The position numbers were made by a program, and so were the translations under genes. Shown piece after piece: positions 8,362-18,500 of a DNA stretch of 64,000 nt. The stretch is from Pyrinomonas sp040289685 (GTDB lineage Bacteria; Acidobacteriota; Blastocatellia; Pyrinomonadales; Pyrinomonadaceae): positions 40,355 to 104,354 of the forward strand of contig NZ_PSLQ01000003.1 in NCBI RefSeq assembly GCF_040289685.1, given 5' to 3'. How positions within the stretch are numbered: position 1 is the stretch's first letter; each line of letters begins with the position of its first letter. Under the pieces are notes generated by a model. That model was not told where the DNA came from and ran no database searches. It saw only the letters and a list, made by a program, of their open reading frames with translations.

Positions 8362-8778
8362 ATGTCGCAGGAAACGACACCTTTGACTTCGTCTGACGAC
8401 GGCAGCGACCCCAGCCGGCTCGTGCTCGTCGTCGATGATTTGCCGGACAACGTGACGGTGGTGCGCATGATGCTCGAGCGTCGCGGGTTTCGCGTCATCA
8501 CGGCGCAGGATGGGGCCGAAGCGGTGGACCTTGCGCGGCGGCTTCGCCCTGACATCATCTTGATGGATATCGGCATGCCGGGTACCGATGGATTGGAAGC
8601 CGCGCTGCAGATCAAACGCGACCCGCAACTGCGCCGGGTGCCGATTGTGGCGGTGACGGCTTTCAACACCGGCGGCTTTCGCCGCGCCGCCTGGGAGGCG
8701 GGATTCGACGGCTACTTGGCCAAGCCTTTCGATGCCGAGCAGGCCATCTACTTGATCAAGAAGCTTCTCGAACGCTAG
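8362..8778 (+). CDS. Single-domain response regulator (CheY-like receiver)
   Basis: A 138-aa receiver domain with no output domain. Acidic pocket D25/D26 (VVDDLPDN), phospho-acceptor D69 (IILMDIGMPG), T99 (AVTA) and K121 (AKPFD) are all present, so it should be phosphorylated. The class is close to the stand-alone receivers associated with hybrid kinases (PolA/DivK-like). About 20 N-terminal residues are Ser/Thr/Asp-rich and probably disordered. No kinase is encoded nearby, so its partner must lie outside the window. Confidence 0.93.
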   Translation: MSQETTPLTSSDDGSDPSRLVLVVDDLPDNVTVVRMMLERRGFRVITAQDGAEAVDLARRLRPDIILMDIGMPGTDGLEAALQIKRDPQLRRVPIVAVTAFNTGGFRRAAWEAGFDGYLAKPFDAEQAIYLIKKLLER

Positions 8779-8862
8779 GGCGCGTCGCGCGATTGAGTTT
8801 TTGCATCGCGGCGCGCGCTTTCTGCATGCCTTTGCCTTCGGGCTTGGGGCGGATAACCGCGC

Positions 8863-10206
8863 TCACAGAAAACCGAGGTTGGGCGTGGAGAAGCGTCCGA
8901 TGTTGGGAAAGACCGAAGTCAGTTCCGATGTTGGCAGTCCGAACCAGAGGGCGAGCGTGGCGCCATACTGGTCCACCGCGACGTTGGGTATCCACCGCCC
9001 TTCATTGCTTGCATCATCGGGGCCGCCGATGGCGAGCGTTGGATAGCGACCGTAGAAATCGCCCCCGCGCACGGCCCCGCCCATGATGAAGTGATGGCTG
9101 CCCCATGCGTGGTCCGTGCCGCCGCCGGCTGCCGGTTTGAATGTGCGCCCGAAATCCGAGAGGGTGAAGGTGGTCACCGAGGTGGCGACGCCGAGTTCAA
9201 CGGTTGCCGCGTAAAAAGCGCGCATCGCCTGCCCGAGTTGTGTAAGCAGACTGGCTTGCGTCGGCAATTGGTTGTTGTGCGTGTCGAATCCGCCGAGCGA
9301 GCAGAAGAAGATCTGGCGACGTGCGCCGAGCGACCCGCGCGCGGCGATGATCTTGGCGACTTGTTGCAATTGCCTGCCGAGCGAGGTGGACGGAAATTGC
9401 GTCTGCAAGGGCGCTGCGTTTGACAAAGCTTGGTTGAGCAATTGGCTGTTGGCGATAGCTTGTTCGGTCAACTCGCTCGCTTTGCGGACCAGTTCCATTT
9501 CGGTATCCACGCGAAGCAACTGACGCAAAGCTTCGAGGCGCGTTCTTTCTGTCGGCGACGTGCCGAATCCGCGAAGTCCGAAAGACGAGCCGGGCACGAG
9601 CGCGAGCGGACGAGCTTGCGCCCCGGTCGCAAACAGGCTCGATCCGGCGACCGAGATCAGAATGGGGAATTGTTCGTTAGCGCCCAATCGGTCGGCTAGT
9701 CTGCCAGCCCAACCGGTGCGGCTCGGTTGATCGGAGATCGACGCTTGCCACTGCGCTTGTTGGTCGGAATGGGAAAAGAGGCTATCAGGGCGTTGCGCGC
9801 CGCGAAGATATTGGTCGCGCGTGATGGGTTCGACCAGCGTCCCGACGTTGCACAGGACGGCTAACCTTCGCTCGCTCCACAGATCGTGAATATCGCGCAA
9901 AGACGGATGCAGACCGAAACGCAAACTCATACTCGACGGCGTGATCGGCAGCAGATCGGATTGTGGGATGGCGAGCGTGCCGCGCACCGAAGCGTAGGCT
10001 TGGTACTCGGCCGTTTCCGCCGGGATGATGGTGTTGTTGCCGTCGTTGCCGCCATAAAGGAAGATGCTGACCAGCGCGCGGTAATCGTTCGATTCCTGCT
10101 GCAAAAAGGCGCTCGCCCAGCCGAGCCGGTGAAATCCCTCCATGAAAGCCGCCGCGCCGATGGCGTGTGCGATGCGTTTGATGAACTCTCGCCGCGAATG
10201 GAACAT
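8863..10206 (-). CDS. DUF1501 family exported protein
   Basis: A 447-aa protein with a twin-arginine-like signal (SRREFIKRIAHAIGAAAF, residues 4-21). The DUF1501 core shows LVSIFLYGGNDGNNTIIP near the N-terminus, FDTHNNQ in the middle and a C-terminal TDHAWGSHHFIMGG motif, a metal-site pattern shared with sulfatase/alkaline-phosphatase-fold enzymes. DUF1501 genes occur beside DUF1800 genes in Planctomycetes, Acidobacteriota and Proteobacteria; the function is unproven. Here it follows the DUF1800 gene by 49 bp on the same strand, a clear two-gene operon. Confidence 0.93.
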   Translation of the reverse strand: MFHSRREFIKRIAHAIGAAAFMEGFHRLGWASAFLQQESNDYRALVSIFLYGGNDGNNTIIPAETAEYQAYASVRGTLAIPQSDLLPITPSSMSLRFGLHPSLRDIHDLWSERRLAVLCNVGTLVEPITRDQYLRGAQRPDSLFSHSDQQAQWQASISDQPSRTGWAGRLADRLGANEQFPILISVAGSSLFATGAQARPLALVPGSSFGLRGFGTSPTERTRLEALRQLLRVDTEMELVRKASELTEQAIANSQLLNQALSNAAPLQTQFPSTSLGRQLQQVAKIIAARGSLGARRQIFFCSLGGFDTHNNQLPTQASLLTQLGQAMRAFYAATVELGVATSVTTFTLSDFGRTFKPAAGGGTDHAWGSHHFIMGGAVRGGDFYGRYPTLAIGGPDDASNEGRWIPNVAVDQYGATLALWFGLPTSELTSVFPNIGRFSTPNLGFL

Positions 10207-10255
10207 TTTCGTTTCTCCTCGAAGATCTAGAAATCGTCCGCCTCTTTGTGAGGCG

Positions 10256-12364
10256 TTACTTTTGCACTTGGTATTGCGACGATGAGAGGACCAGATAGAC
10301 AGCCGCTTGCGCGCGTTGCAATGGCTGCGATGCTGGAATGGATGTTACCGCTTGCGTGATCACGGCGCGCATCTGCGGCGACATGGTACCGTGCAGCAGC
10401 AGATCGTCGAGCGCGTTGATCAAGCGTTGTGGGTCGTCGGCCAGCGCTTGCCACGGGGCAAGATCGATCTGTGCGCCCGTGGAACCGGGCGGCGCGTTCG
10501 ACGGTGGCGCGATGCGCCCATAAACGATGGAGTTGACGAAGTTGATGCGCGCGAAGGTCGTCGCCGTCGTTTGGATGCCGAACTCCGGTCCGAGCAGCTT
10601 GGTTCCGGGAACTTGGTAATCTGGCGGATAGTAGTTGAAGACCGATGGCGCGTAGAAGAGACGTTGGCCCATCTGCGCGCTTTGCTCGGCAAGCCCCGTC
10701 CCATCGCTGGTCGCGTTGAAAGCGCGCAGCACGTTCAGGATGAGACGCACTGGTTCGCGCAAGTGGCCGTAGTCAGGCGCGTTCTTCACGTCGCCGCGCG
10801 CTTCCGGATCGAGCAGAATGGCCGCGACCACTGCACGCAAATCGCCGCGCACGCCCGCCCCGTTGTTGTCGAACACGGCGGCGACGCGGCGCACGTAAGC
10901 CGGACTCGGGTTGCTTGTCACCAGATGCTGAATCAACCGCTGGGCGATGAAAGGACCGACGTTCGGGTGATTGAAGATGATGTCGAGCGCGTCGTCCAAA
11001 TCTTTCTCCGCCGATTGTCCGGCGGGAAGCACGATGTTGCCAAAGAGCGTTTTGGCGTCCTTGTCGTGGTTGCTGTCGTAGGGCACCATGGGCGCGAGGA
11101 AATTGCGCGGGTTGTGCTTCTGCATGGGGGCGCCGGGCAGCGGCGCGTAGGTCCAGCCTGTGAAGACGCGCGCCAGCTCCTCGATGGTCTCTTGATCGTA
11201 GGTCGGGATGGGCCGCCCGTTGGCATCAAGTTGCAGCGTGCCGTCGGGATTGAGGCGGTGGACGCCGATGGTGAACAGCTGCAACAGCTCGCGCGCGTAG
11301 TTTTCGTTCGGCGAGATGCCGCGTCGCGGGTCGGGCTTGTCATTGTTCACCATGTCGAGGTAGCGCCCCATGGCCGGGCTGAGCGTCACGTCGCGCAGCA
11401 GTTGGCGGAAGTTGCCGAACGCATTGCGCTGGAGCATCTGCAGATAAGGTGACATCGCGTGCGACTGCGAGATCTCCACCCCCGATACGACGAAGATTTG
11501 ACTGAGGGCGAAAGACACACGTTGGCGTAACTGATCTTGTCCGTTGAGCGCGTTCTGGAAGAAGCGCACCTGCAAGGGGAAGAGCGTGTAGTTGTCGCGT
11601 ATGTAATCCGGCGAAGCGTCTTGCGGCGGCGTCGGCGGCACGGCTGGAAGATCCGGGTAGGTCGAAATGGGCGCGTTGAACTGTTCTTCCAAAAAGGCGC
11701 GAATGCCTATGCGTTGCACGCGCTCGATGAGCGCCGGCGTCGGCCCCCACGTCGCCTGTTCGAGAAGACGGATGGCATCAGCGCGCGAGGCTGGCCCCGC
11801 ATAGGTGGGCGGCGTCGGTGTCGGCGTCGGCGCTGGCGGCGAAGGCGGCGCTGGATTCGGACGCGCGCCCGGATCATCGGGCGGACCACCGCCGACCCGC
11901 CCGATGGCAACGCGCACGCGATTGCTCGCTTCGCCGTGAATGTATATCCGCACCAGAACATCGCCGACTTCGCCCATCTCATCGGGCAAACGGATGGTGA
12001 TCGCTTTCATCCACTCGAACTTAGGCACTGGGCGGACGTCTTCGACCTTGAGGGCATAGATTCTTCCCGTGCCGTCTTGCGCATCGGCGGCAACGGCGCG
12101 CGCGTCTTCGTCCGGGAGCAACTCGAGACCCATGGCGAAGAGCATGATGCGCGTTCGTTCATCCGTGCCGAACCTGATGGGTTGCACGAGCGGAAAAGGA
12201 TCGCGCCGCCACGTAACGACGTCGAGCGCGATGGCGCGCGTCGAATTGACTTCCGTGAGCAGGATTGGACCAGTCGCTGCACAGACCTCGCCGCGAAAAG
12301 CGAGAAGGACCAAGTGCCAGACGGCGAGAGAGATGACGAATTTAGCGAGCTTCGATCGCGCCAT
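10256..12364 (-). CDS. DUF1800 family exported protein
   Basis: A 702-aa protein. Residues 1-30 form a signal peptide (KFVISLAVWHLVLLAF), residues about 32-160 a beta-rich domain, 165-187 a Pro/Thr linker (APPSPPAPTPTPTPP), and from about 192 the DUF1800 domain (ADAIRLLEQATWGPTPALIE, NYARELLQLFTIGVH, and LREPVRLILNVLRAF at the end). ATG 12364 is chosen because the signal peptide follows at once and AAAGGA lies 10 nt upstream; the frame is open to 12556 but with non-family sequence. It is first gene of the operon with DUF1501. The pair is thought to act at or outside the membrane; its biochemical role is unknown. Confidence 0.92.
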   Translation of the reverse strand: MARSKLAKFVISLAVWHLVLLAFRGEVCAATGPILLTEVNSTRAIALDVVTWRRDPFPLVQPIRFGTDERTRIMLFAMGLELLPDEDARAVAADAQDGTGRIYALKVEDVRPVPKFEWMKAITIRLPDEMGEVGDVLVRIYIHGEASNRVRVAIGRVGGGPPDDPGARPNPAPPSPPAPTPTPTPPTYAGPASRADAIRLLEQATWGPTPALIERVQRIGIRAFLEEQFNAPISTYPDLPAVPPTPPQDASPDYIRDNYTLFPLQVRFFQNALNGQDQLRQRVSFALSQIFVVSGVEISQSHAMSPYLQMLQRNAFGNFRQLLRDVTLSPAMGRYLDMVNNDKPDPRRGISPNENYARELLQLFTIGVHRLNPDGTLQLDANGRPIPTYDQETIEELARVFTGWTYAPLPGAPMQKHNPRNFLAPMVPYDSNHDKDAKTLFGNIVLPAGQSAEKDLDDALDIIFNHPNVGPFIAQRLIQHLVTSNPSPAYVRRVAAVFDNNGAGVRGDLRAVVAAILLDPEARGDVKNAPDYGHLREPVRLILNVLRAFNATSDGTGLAEQSAQMGQRLFYAPSVFNYYPPDYQVPGTKLLGPEFGIQTTATTFARINFVNSIVYGRIAPPSNAPPGSTGAQIDLAPWQALADDPQRLINALDDLLLHGTMSPQMRAVITQAVTSIPASQPLQRAQAAVYLVLSSSQYQVQK

Positions 12365-12749
12365 GGTCTTTGGGTCCTTTCCGTCTCCCGACGTTTCGTC
12401 TCCCCGAGCTGTGAGACGATGAAATGACGGCGACGTTTGAAAACGCCTTTTTCGGTGAGGCGGGTCGTCCTTGCCGGGGCAGTGGCGGGAAATGTAGCAC
12501 ACCTTGCCGCTCGGCGGAACTGTCTTTTTGACCGCGTCAGCCGCTGACGGACGCATGCCCGCTGGTCGCCCATGACATTCCGTTTCGTTGACGGAAAGGC
12601 ACGACTCTGGATGGTTCTGGGTGGAAAAAGCGTATTGGATTGCGCGAGGCGCTGTCGCTTGCTTCAGCGGTCAAGCGCATTCCTCCGACGGCTTTATAGC
12701 CTTAGGAGGGATGCAGCGTCTGTTGTGATCGTAAAGATTCCGGGGCCTT
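12365..12749. other. Intergenic spacer
   Basis: A 385-bp gap upstream of the DUF1800 operon and beyond the stop of the next minus-strand gene. It must hold the operon promoter, but I cannot single out a convincing -35/-10 pair. No ORF with coding character was seen. Confidence 0.4.
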
Positions 12750-13106
12750 TCAGCGCAGACCGAGAAGAAGGAGCACAGAACGGTCAGCGACAGCACCGCC
12801 TTGTGCTTTCCAGCGGCGATAGGCCGTCAGTTCGTGCTCCGCCACGGGGCGATTGCCGAGACGTGCGGCAGGCGTTTTGCTGAGCGCGTGATCGGTCAGG
12901 GCCAGATGGGGCGCGCGCACCGAAAGACTTTCAGGACGTTGAAGCGCTGCCTCCGCTGATTCGATATCGGGGAAGAAATCCTCGTAAGCCATGATGTGCC
13001 AAACCGTCCCTTCTTCGCGCTCTTCGACAGCGAGCACGCGCAACAAGGCGAACGCGCTCTCTAGTTGAAAGATGAGATCATCGCCCGGAGCGTATGGAAG
13101 CGGCAT
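12750..13106 (-). CDS. Conserved-looking hypothetical protein, 118 aa
   Basis: I do not recognise a named family. The N-terminal half looks like a small beta-barrel plus helix (MPLPYAPGDDLIFQLESAFALLRV.. then an EEREEGTVWHIMAYEDFFPD strand-helix), reminiscent of KOW/SH3-like folds, and the second half is mixed helical and basic. There is no signal peptide or membrane segment, so it is probably cytoplasmic. AGAGGT lies 8-10 nt upstream of the ATG. It is isolated by spacers on both sides. Confidence 0.7.
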   Translation of the reverse strand: MPLPYAPGDDLIFQLESAFALLRVLAVEEREEGTVWHIMAYEDFFPDIESAEAALQRPESLSVRAPHLALTDHALSKTPAARLGNRPVAEHELTAYRRWKAQGGAVADRSVLLLLGLR

Positions 13107-13468
13107 AGTTCGACCTCTTTTTTTGGACTCAACTGCTCACCCAGCATAGCACGAAGCTTTAGTTAGCCCGTAGCCAGACGCGGAACTCGAAGCCCCATCA
13201 TCGTTAACCCTGTCTTCGGTCGCCTTTCGCCATAAACGTGCAGCGGACGGAACCATATCGAATCGAGAAGCGTGCGCGGTGATCCGTTCGCGCCATGTGC
13301 GCGGCGAACAGACGCACAGCAACAGGCCGAACAAACATCAGGATCAAAGTTCGTCTTGGGCGTGTGGCGGACAGAAGGCGCTTCTCGTCGCTTGAATTCA
13401 AGACCTTGTGAGCCGCTTCGTCACGACCGCTCAAGACACTGGACGGCCCTTGCTGTTCGTGCGTGCGT
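13107..13468. other. Intergenic spacer
   Basis: A 362-bp gap. It contains a perfect 12-bp palindrome CTTGAATTCAAG (13391-13402) of unknown meaning. No gene or RNA is recognisable. Confidence 0.4.
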
Positions 13469-14509
13469 TTACAGCGTGCGCGTCACTTTCGAGAGCGAAC
13501 GCGGCTTGTCAGGGTCGAGTCCTTTCGCCTCGGCCAGCAGCGCGGCGAAGAGTTGGCCCGGCACGATGTAAGGGATCGGAGCGAGAAACTCATCGATCTC
13601 TTGCGACATGCGCAGCGCGCGCGTGCAAAGCTCCGCCGCGCGGTCGCTCGCCGTGATGGTGAGCGTATCGGCACGCAGTTCGCGCAAGCGTTCCATCAAG
13701 CTGACGACGCCGGGCAGCGTCACGCCCGGCGGCGCAAAGAGGATGATCGGAAAATGGCGTTCGACGATGGCCAGCGGTCCGTGAAAGAAGTCCGCTGATG
13801 AGAACCGCTCGGCGACGACATAACAAGTTTCCATCAATTTCAGAGCGAACTCGTAAGCGTTGGCGTAGCTCAAACCGCGTCCGACGACGACGCAGTTCTC
13901 CATGAAGACGTAGCGCGCAACGAGTTCTTCGACCTGTGGGCGAAGTTCAAGCGCGGCGGCGACGTAATCCGGGATGCGTTCGAATGCGAGACGATCAGAC
14001 GAGCGGTCAGCGAGCGCCTCGGCCAACATGTAGAAGAGCATCATCTGGCCTGTATAGGTTTTGGTTGCCGCCACCGATCGCTCACGTCCGCCGTGCATGA
14101 GAAGCGTTTCATCAACGATGCGCGTCATGCTCGATGCCGGTTCGTTCGTAATGCCGATCGTAAAAGCCCCGCACGCGCGCGCGCGTGCGAGCACGAAATT
14201 GACATCCTCGCCCTCGCCCGATTGCGATACGCCGATGACGAGCGCGCGGTCGAGCTTGAGGCGCGCGTCATAGAGCGTATAGACGGACGGCGCCGACAGC
14301 GAAACCGGAATGCCGGTGCGGATCTCGATCAAGTAGCGACCGAAAAGGGCGGCGTTGTCGGAGCTGCCGCGCGCGACCATGACGATCAGATCTATTTCGC
14401 GTTCGCGCAAAAGGTGCTGGCCGAGGCGCGTGACCTTGGCACGTTCCTCGCGCATCGTCTCGGCGAGCGCGCGCGGTTGCTCGGCGATCTCCTGCAACAT
14501 CAACGACAC
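13469..14509 (-). CDS. SIS-domain amino-sugar-6-phosphate deaminase/isomerase (NagB-II/AgaS type)
   Basis: A 346-aa cytoplasmic protein with tandem SIS domains like the isomerase half of GlmS but lacking the glutaminase domain. Motifs: IVMVARGSSDNAALFGRYLIE, GVSQSGEGEDV (phosphosugar-binding SQSG), AATKTYTGQ, and in the second domain VVVGRGLSYANAYEFALKLMET and FSSADFFHGPLAIVE. Stand-alone proteins of this type convert GlcN-6-P to Fru-6-P plus ammonia. It begins with GTG 14509, 5 nt after GAGGAG; ATG 14500 is an alternative. It is divergent from a GntR/UTRA regulator that heads the glycan region, which supports an amino-sugar role. The exact substrate (GlcN-6-P or GalN-6-P) is inference. Confidence 0.88.
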   Translation of the reverse strand: MSLMLQEIAEQPRALAETMREERAKVTRLGQHLLREREIDLIVMVARGSSDNAALFGRYLIEIRTGIPVSLSAPSVYTLYDARLKLDRALVIGVSQSGEGEDVNFVLARARACGAFTIGITNEPASSMTRIVDETLLMHGGRERSVAATKTYTGQMMLFYMLAEALADRSSDRLAFERIPDYVAAALELRPQVEELVARYVFMENCVVVGRGLSYANAYEFALKLMETCYVVAERFSSADFFHGPLAIVERHFPIILFAPPGVTLPGVVSLMERLRELRADTLTITASDRAAELCTRALRMSQEIDEFLAPIPYIVPGQLFAALLAEAKGLDPDKPRSLSKVTRTL

Positions 14510-14555
14510 TGAAACTCCTCACTCCTTTCCACGTGGTTCGCCTACGCCGAGCGCG

Positions 14556-14584
14556 TTGACAGCCTGCGCCCGACGTGGTAATCA
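14556..14584 (+). promoter_or_regulatory. Possible promoter of the gntR-type gene
   Basis: TTGACA at 14556-14561 and, 17 bp later, TAATCA preceded by TGG (an extended -10-like arrangement), upstream of the operator-like palindrome and the GntR start at 14635. The -10 hexamer is a poor match, so the call is tentative. Confidence 0.35.
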
Positions 14585-14598
14585 TCAGAACTCGCGAG

Positions 14599-14612
14599 GT
14601 GGTATAGTCCGC
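14599..14612. promoter_or_regulatory. DasR/NagR (dre)-like operator, autoregulatory site
   Basis: GTGGTATAGTCCGC lies 22 nt before the GntR gene and between it and the divergent SIS deaminase. It matches the GH20-upstream palindrome at 25577 in 12 of 14 positions and resembles the known dre consensus TGGTCTAGACCA of amino-sugar GntR/UTRA regulators. Its place in the divergent region fits control of both neighbours. Confidence 0.65.
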
Positions 14613-14634
14613 TATCCAGCTCAGGGCAAGAGTA

Positions 14635-15378
14635 ATGGAAAGGCCGCTTGATCGCAACAGCTACGTCCCACTTTACGCGCAAATTCAGCAGAAGCTGCGG
14701 CAGATGATCGATCGCGGCGAGATCGCCCCCGGCGCGCCCGTCCCTTCCGAGCGCGAACTGGCCGAGCGCTACGGCGTCAGCCGCATGACCGCGCGCCAAG
14801 CTTTGCGCGCTTTGCGACAAGACGGCTTGGTCTATCGTGAGCGCGGCATCGGGACGTTCGTCGCACGCCGCAAAGTTGATCTTCATACACGTAATCTCGT
14901 CGGCTTCACCGAAGATATGCGACTGCGCGGTCTCAGGCCAAGTTCGAAACTGATCTTGCTCCGGCGCGAAAAGGTGACGCAACAGATCGCCAATGAACTG
15001 GGGATAGAGGTCGGCGGCGATGTGTTCCATTTGGAAAGGCTGCGCTTGGCTGACGGGACGCCGATGGCTTACGAATCCAACTATGTCCCGGTCGATCTGT
15101 GCCCCGATCTGGACCAGTACGATCTCGAGCGCGATTCGCTCTACCGCATCCTCGAAGAGGAGCATGGGATTAGGATGCAGAGCGCTGATGAGATCCTCGA
15201 AGCGGCACGCGCGCCGCGGGATAAAGCGCGATATCTTTCGATCCGTGCCGGATCTCCCGTGCTCGTCGTACATCGCGTCGTTTATGGCGACAACGGGCGC
15301 GCCATCGAATCCGTGCGCACGATCTACCGCGCGGACCGCTATCGCGCGACGTTTCACCTGACGAAAAACACGCTTTGA
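14635..15378 (+). CDS. GntR/HutC-family regulator with UTRA ligand domain (NagR/DasR-like)
   Basis: A 247-aa transcription factor. Residues 8-75 are a winged helix-turn-helix (YVPLYAQIQQKLRQMIDRGE, VPSERELAERYGVSRMTARQ, GTFVARRK), and residues about 90-245 a UTRA effector domain (VGFTEDMRLRGL ... VGGDVFHLERLRLADG ... VLVVHRVVYGDNGRAIE). In characterised relatives the ligands are GlcNAc-6-P or GlcN-6-P and the targets are nag/chitin genes. Its position beside an amino-sugar deaminase, the dre-like palindrome just upstream and the matching site before GH20 support the same role here. Ligand assignment is inference. Confidence 0.92.
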   Translation: MERPLDRNSYVPLYAQIQQKLRQMIDRGEIAPGAPVPSERELAERYGVSRMTARQALRALRQDGLVYRERGIGTFVARRKVDLHTRNLVGFTEDMRLRGLRPSSKLILLRREKVTQQIANELGIEVGGDVFHLERLRLADGTPMAYESNYVPVDLCPDLDQYDLERDSLYRILEEEHGIRMQSADEILEAARAPRDKARYLSIRAGSPVLVVHRVVYGDNGRAIESVRTIYRADRYRATFHLTKNTL

Positions 15379-15405
15379 AAGCGGACGGTTCGGAGACAGC
15401 GCGGT

Positions 15406-15490
15406 AGCCAGCTTCGTCGTCGATTTGGAGATATCAAACGGATCAGCGCGCGTGAGAAAGAGACGGCGCAAGCCAGCTTCGTCGCCGATT
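15406..15490. repeat. Pair of intergenic direct repeats, 65-bp period
   Basis: AGCCAGCTTCGTCGTCGATT (15406-15425) recurs at 15471-15490 with one change. It lies in the 196-bp spacer between the GntR and GH38 genes. Confidence 0.75.
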
Positions 15491-15574
15491 GATCAATCTG
15501 AATGCCGCACGACGTGTCGGTGGAAAGCTGCGGCACAAGCTCGCTTCGCCGTCGGTCAGTCCTGCGCAAGCAGC

Positions 15575-18500
15575 ATGAACGGATACCGGGCCAGAGGTTT
15601 GTTGCTCCTTTTCGCCGCTTTGTGCGCGCTCACGAGCGCGGCGCGCGCTGCGACGCAAGATCTGGCGCGTTTGCCCGACGGTGGCTTCTTCGCCGATTGG
15701 CTTATCTCTTCGTTCTTCCCCACCGAGATAGATGCCGGTGCTTTCGAGAATTTTCAACGCTTCAACATCGAGCGCTTGCCTGAGCGCGATTGGCTTGCTC
15801 CGTTCGGCGGCCCAGCCGCAGTGCAGCCGAAAGAGGGCGTTGTGCTCTCGGCTGGAGCGAACGCGCCAGGCGGGAACAAAGAAGACGAAAGCGCCTCTGG
15901 GTCGCCGCTACCCGAGGTCGGCGCGCGTTCCGAAAGGGTGGAGGAAAAGACGGTCGAGCTACGTTGGACCGCCTATCGCGCGACGAGCGAGAAGTTGGAC
16001 TTCGCGCGCATCTTCCCTTCAATCGGCACGGCTTATGCCGCGACGCGATTTGCATCGCCCGACGACCGCTTCTTCTTCATCGAGACGGATGGTTTTACAG
16101 GTGCCATTTGGTTGAACGGCGAGCGCATCTATGACGGATTCAAGCTGGAAGCACAGCGCGTCGTTCTTGCGCGCGCACGGGCGGGCGCAAACCTTCTTCT
16201 CGTGCGCGCCAGCGGCGTGCGCAACGATCCTTGGCGCAAAGACGGCGGGTGGGCGGCACACGTCCGCATATGGCACGCGCGTGCTCTGCCGAGCGGGCTG
16301 GTCGCTGGCGCGTTTCGCTCCACAGGCCTGTTCCTTGCTGACGGGAGCGGCGCGCGTGAACGTTTGCGTTTGGCTGTGGCGAACGCAAACAACTCTTTGA
16401 TCCGCGATGTACGCTTCGAGGTGCGTGATGGTGAGCGCAAGGCGCAAGCGTCGCTCGTCGAGCTTCCGCCGGGCGAATTGCGCGAAGTTGAGATTGAAAT
16501 GCCCGCCGCCGCTAAGGAGCCGACGGAAAGAAGAGCCGACGTGCGCCTTCGAACGGGCGAAGATGAGATCGCGTGGACGGCCTCTTGGACACAGCCCGCC
16601 GTGCCGCCGGATGGACGGATCTTCTATTTGGAAGGCTTTCACGTTGATCCCGTTTACCTTCACGATCAACGCGAGTACGCGCGCATCACGCTATCGAACA
16701 TGAACCAGTACATGAATTCGATGCGCGCCGATGGCCGGTATGGGGTCTTCTTCTCCGAACTCGACTACTTGAAGCCCTACGACGACACGCATCCGGAAGA
16801 TCGTGCGTTGCTGCGCGAGAGGGTGCGTAGCGGACGGGTTGGCACGGGCGGTTCATACAATCAGTTCAACGAACCGACCATCGGCGGCGAAGCGATCGTG
16901 CGCAACATCCTTTACGGACGCCTGTACCACGAAAGCGTCCTAGGCGATCGCCCGCGCGCCTTAGCGTTGTGGGACGTTTTCGGGCACGTGCCGCAGATCT
17001 CGCAGATCGCGCGCAAGAGCGGGTTTGATGGCATCGTTTGGTCCAAAAAGATTCAAGGCTTTCAGCCCTTATTCTTCGACTACGCGCTCGACGGTTCGCG
17101 CCTTCTTCATCGCCGTCTCGACTACGCCTATTCATTCTCCGGTTTCGGCAGCGGCAAAAACTACAGCCTCGATGCCTTTCAACGCATGACGCTGCGCAAG
17201 TTCGAAGAGGCGCGTTCGTTCGGCTCTGCGGTGGACCTGCGCATCAACGCCGCTGATTTCACTCCGCCGTGGACCAATCTGGCCGGCAACGTCGAACGGC
17301 TCGAACGTTCTTTGCCGAAAGTGGAAGTCACCGGACAGGCGCAAACGCGCTTCTTCAACGCGCTGCGCGCAGAGGTCGCGGCGGGCAAGGTGCGCGTCCC
17401 CGTCACGTCGCGCGACAAGCTCTTTTTTCACGTCGGCGTCGCCGCGGCGCGCAGCGATCTGAAGATCGCGCATCGTCGGGCCGAAAACATGATCCTCGCG
17501 GCGGAGCGATTCGGTGCCATCGCATACGCGCACGGCGCAAACTACCCTGACCTCGCTTTGGACAAGGCTTGGCGCCAAATCCTTTTCGGCAGCCATCACG
17601 ATGCGATCACGGGAACGCCATCGGACAACGCTTTTCTCGATCTGGTCCATGGCTACCGCGAAGCTTACGAACTGGCGCGCGAGGCGCGCGACGACGCTTT
17701 GCGTTTCATCATCTCCCGAATCAATACGCGCGCGCCCGAACGCTTGCGCGCGCCGCGAAGCGCTTTGACGCCGCTTGTCATCTTCAATCCGTTGGCATGG
17801 GAGCGCACAGACCTAGCGCAGGCGCACATCCGTTTCGCGTCGCCCGTGCGCGCGTTTCTCGTGCGCGATGGGGGCGGCGCGATTGTGCCTCACCGCCTCG
17901 TGCGCGCCGAGCGCGATGCAGTAGGTAGATTGCTCTCGGCCGAGATCGTTTTCGTCGCGCGCGCGGTCCCTTCGCTCGGCTACAAGACCTTCTTCATCGA
18001 TGCGCGCGCTGAGTTGCGGACCGAGATCGCAAGCGGGGGTGAAGGGAACGCCATCGAGAACGAGTTCTATCGCGTAGAGGTTGATCCGGCGCGCGGCGGG
18101 GCCGTGCGCCGCATTTACGACAAGCGTGCGCGGCGCGAGATCGTGCGCGCATTGGACGGGCATTTGGCGAACGAGATCGCCGCGCTCGAAGAGGATCTGT
18201 CGAAGAAGAACGTCATCTATCCGGCGTGGGAGTTCTGGACCACCGGCAAGAGAAGGTTTTCGACTGCGCAGCCGGCGCGCGTCGCGGTTCGTCGGGAAGG
18301 GCCGACGCAGCGCATTGTCGTCGAAGGGGTGCTTCCGGCGATGCGCAGCTACAGACAGACGATCGAACTGCATGACGGCATCGCGCGCATAGACTTTCGC
18401 ACCGAACTCATCGAATACAACGGGAAGAATGAGCTTTTCGTCATCAACTTCCCGCTTGCCTTGACGGGCGGGGCGTTGGTCACCGAGGAGCGTTTCGGCG

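Noticed and set aside
13391..13402. 12-bp palindrome CTTGAATTCAAG as an operator
   Set aside because: About 285 bp from the nearest start codon and occurs once; palindromes of this length can arise by chance.
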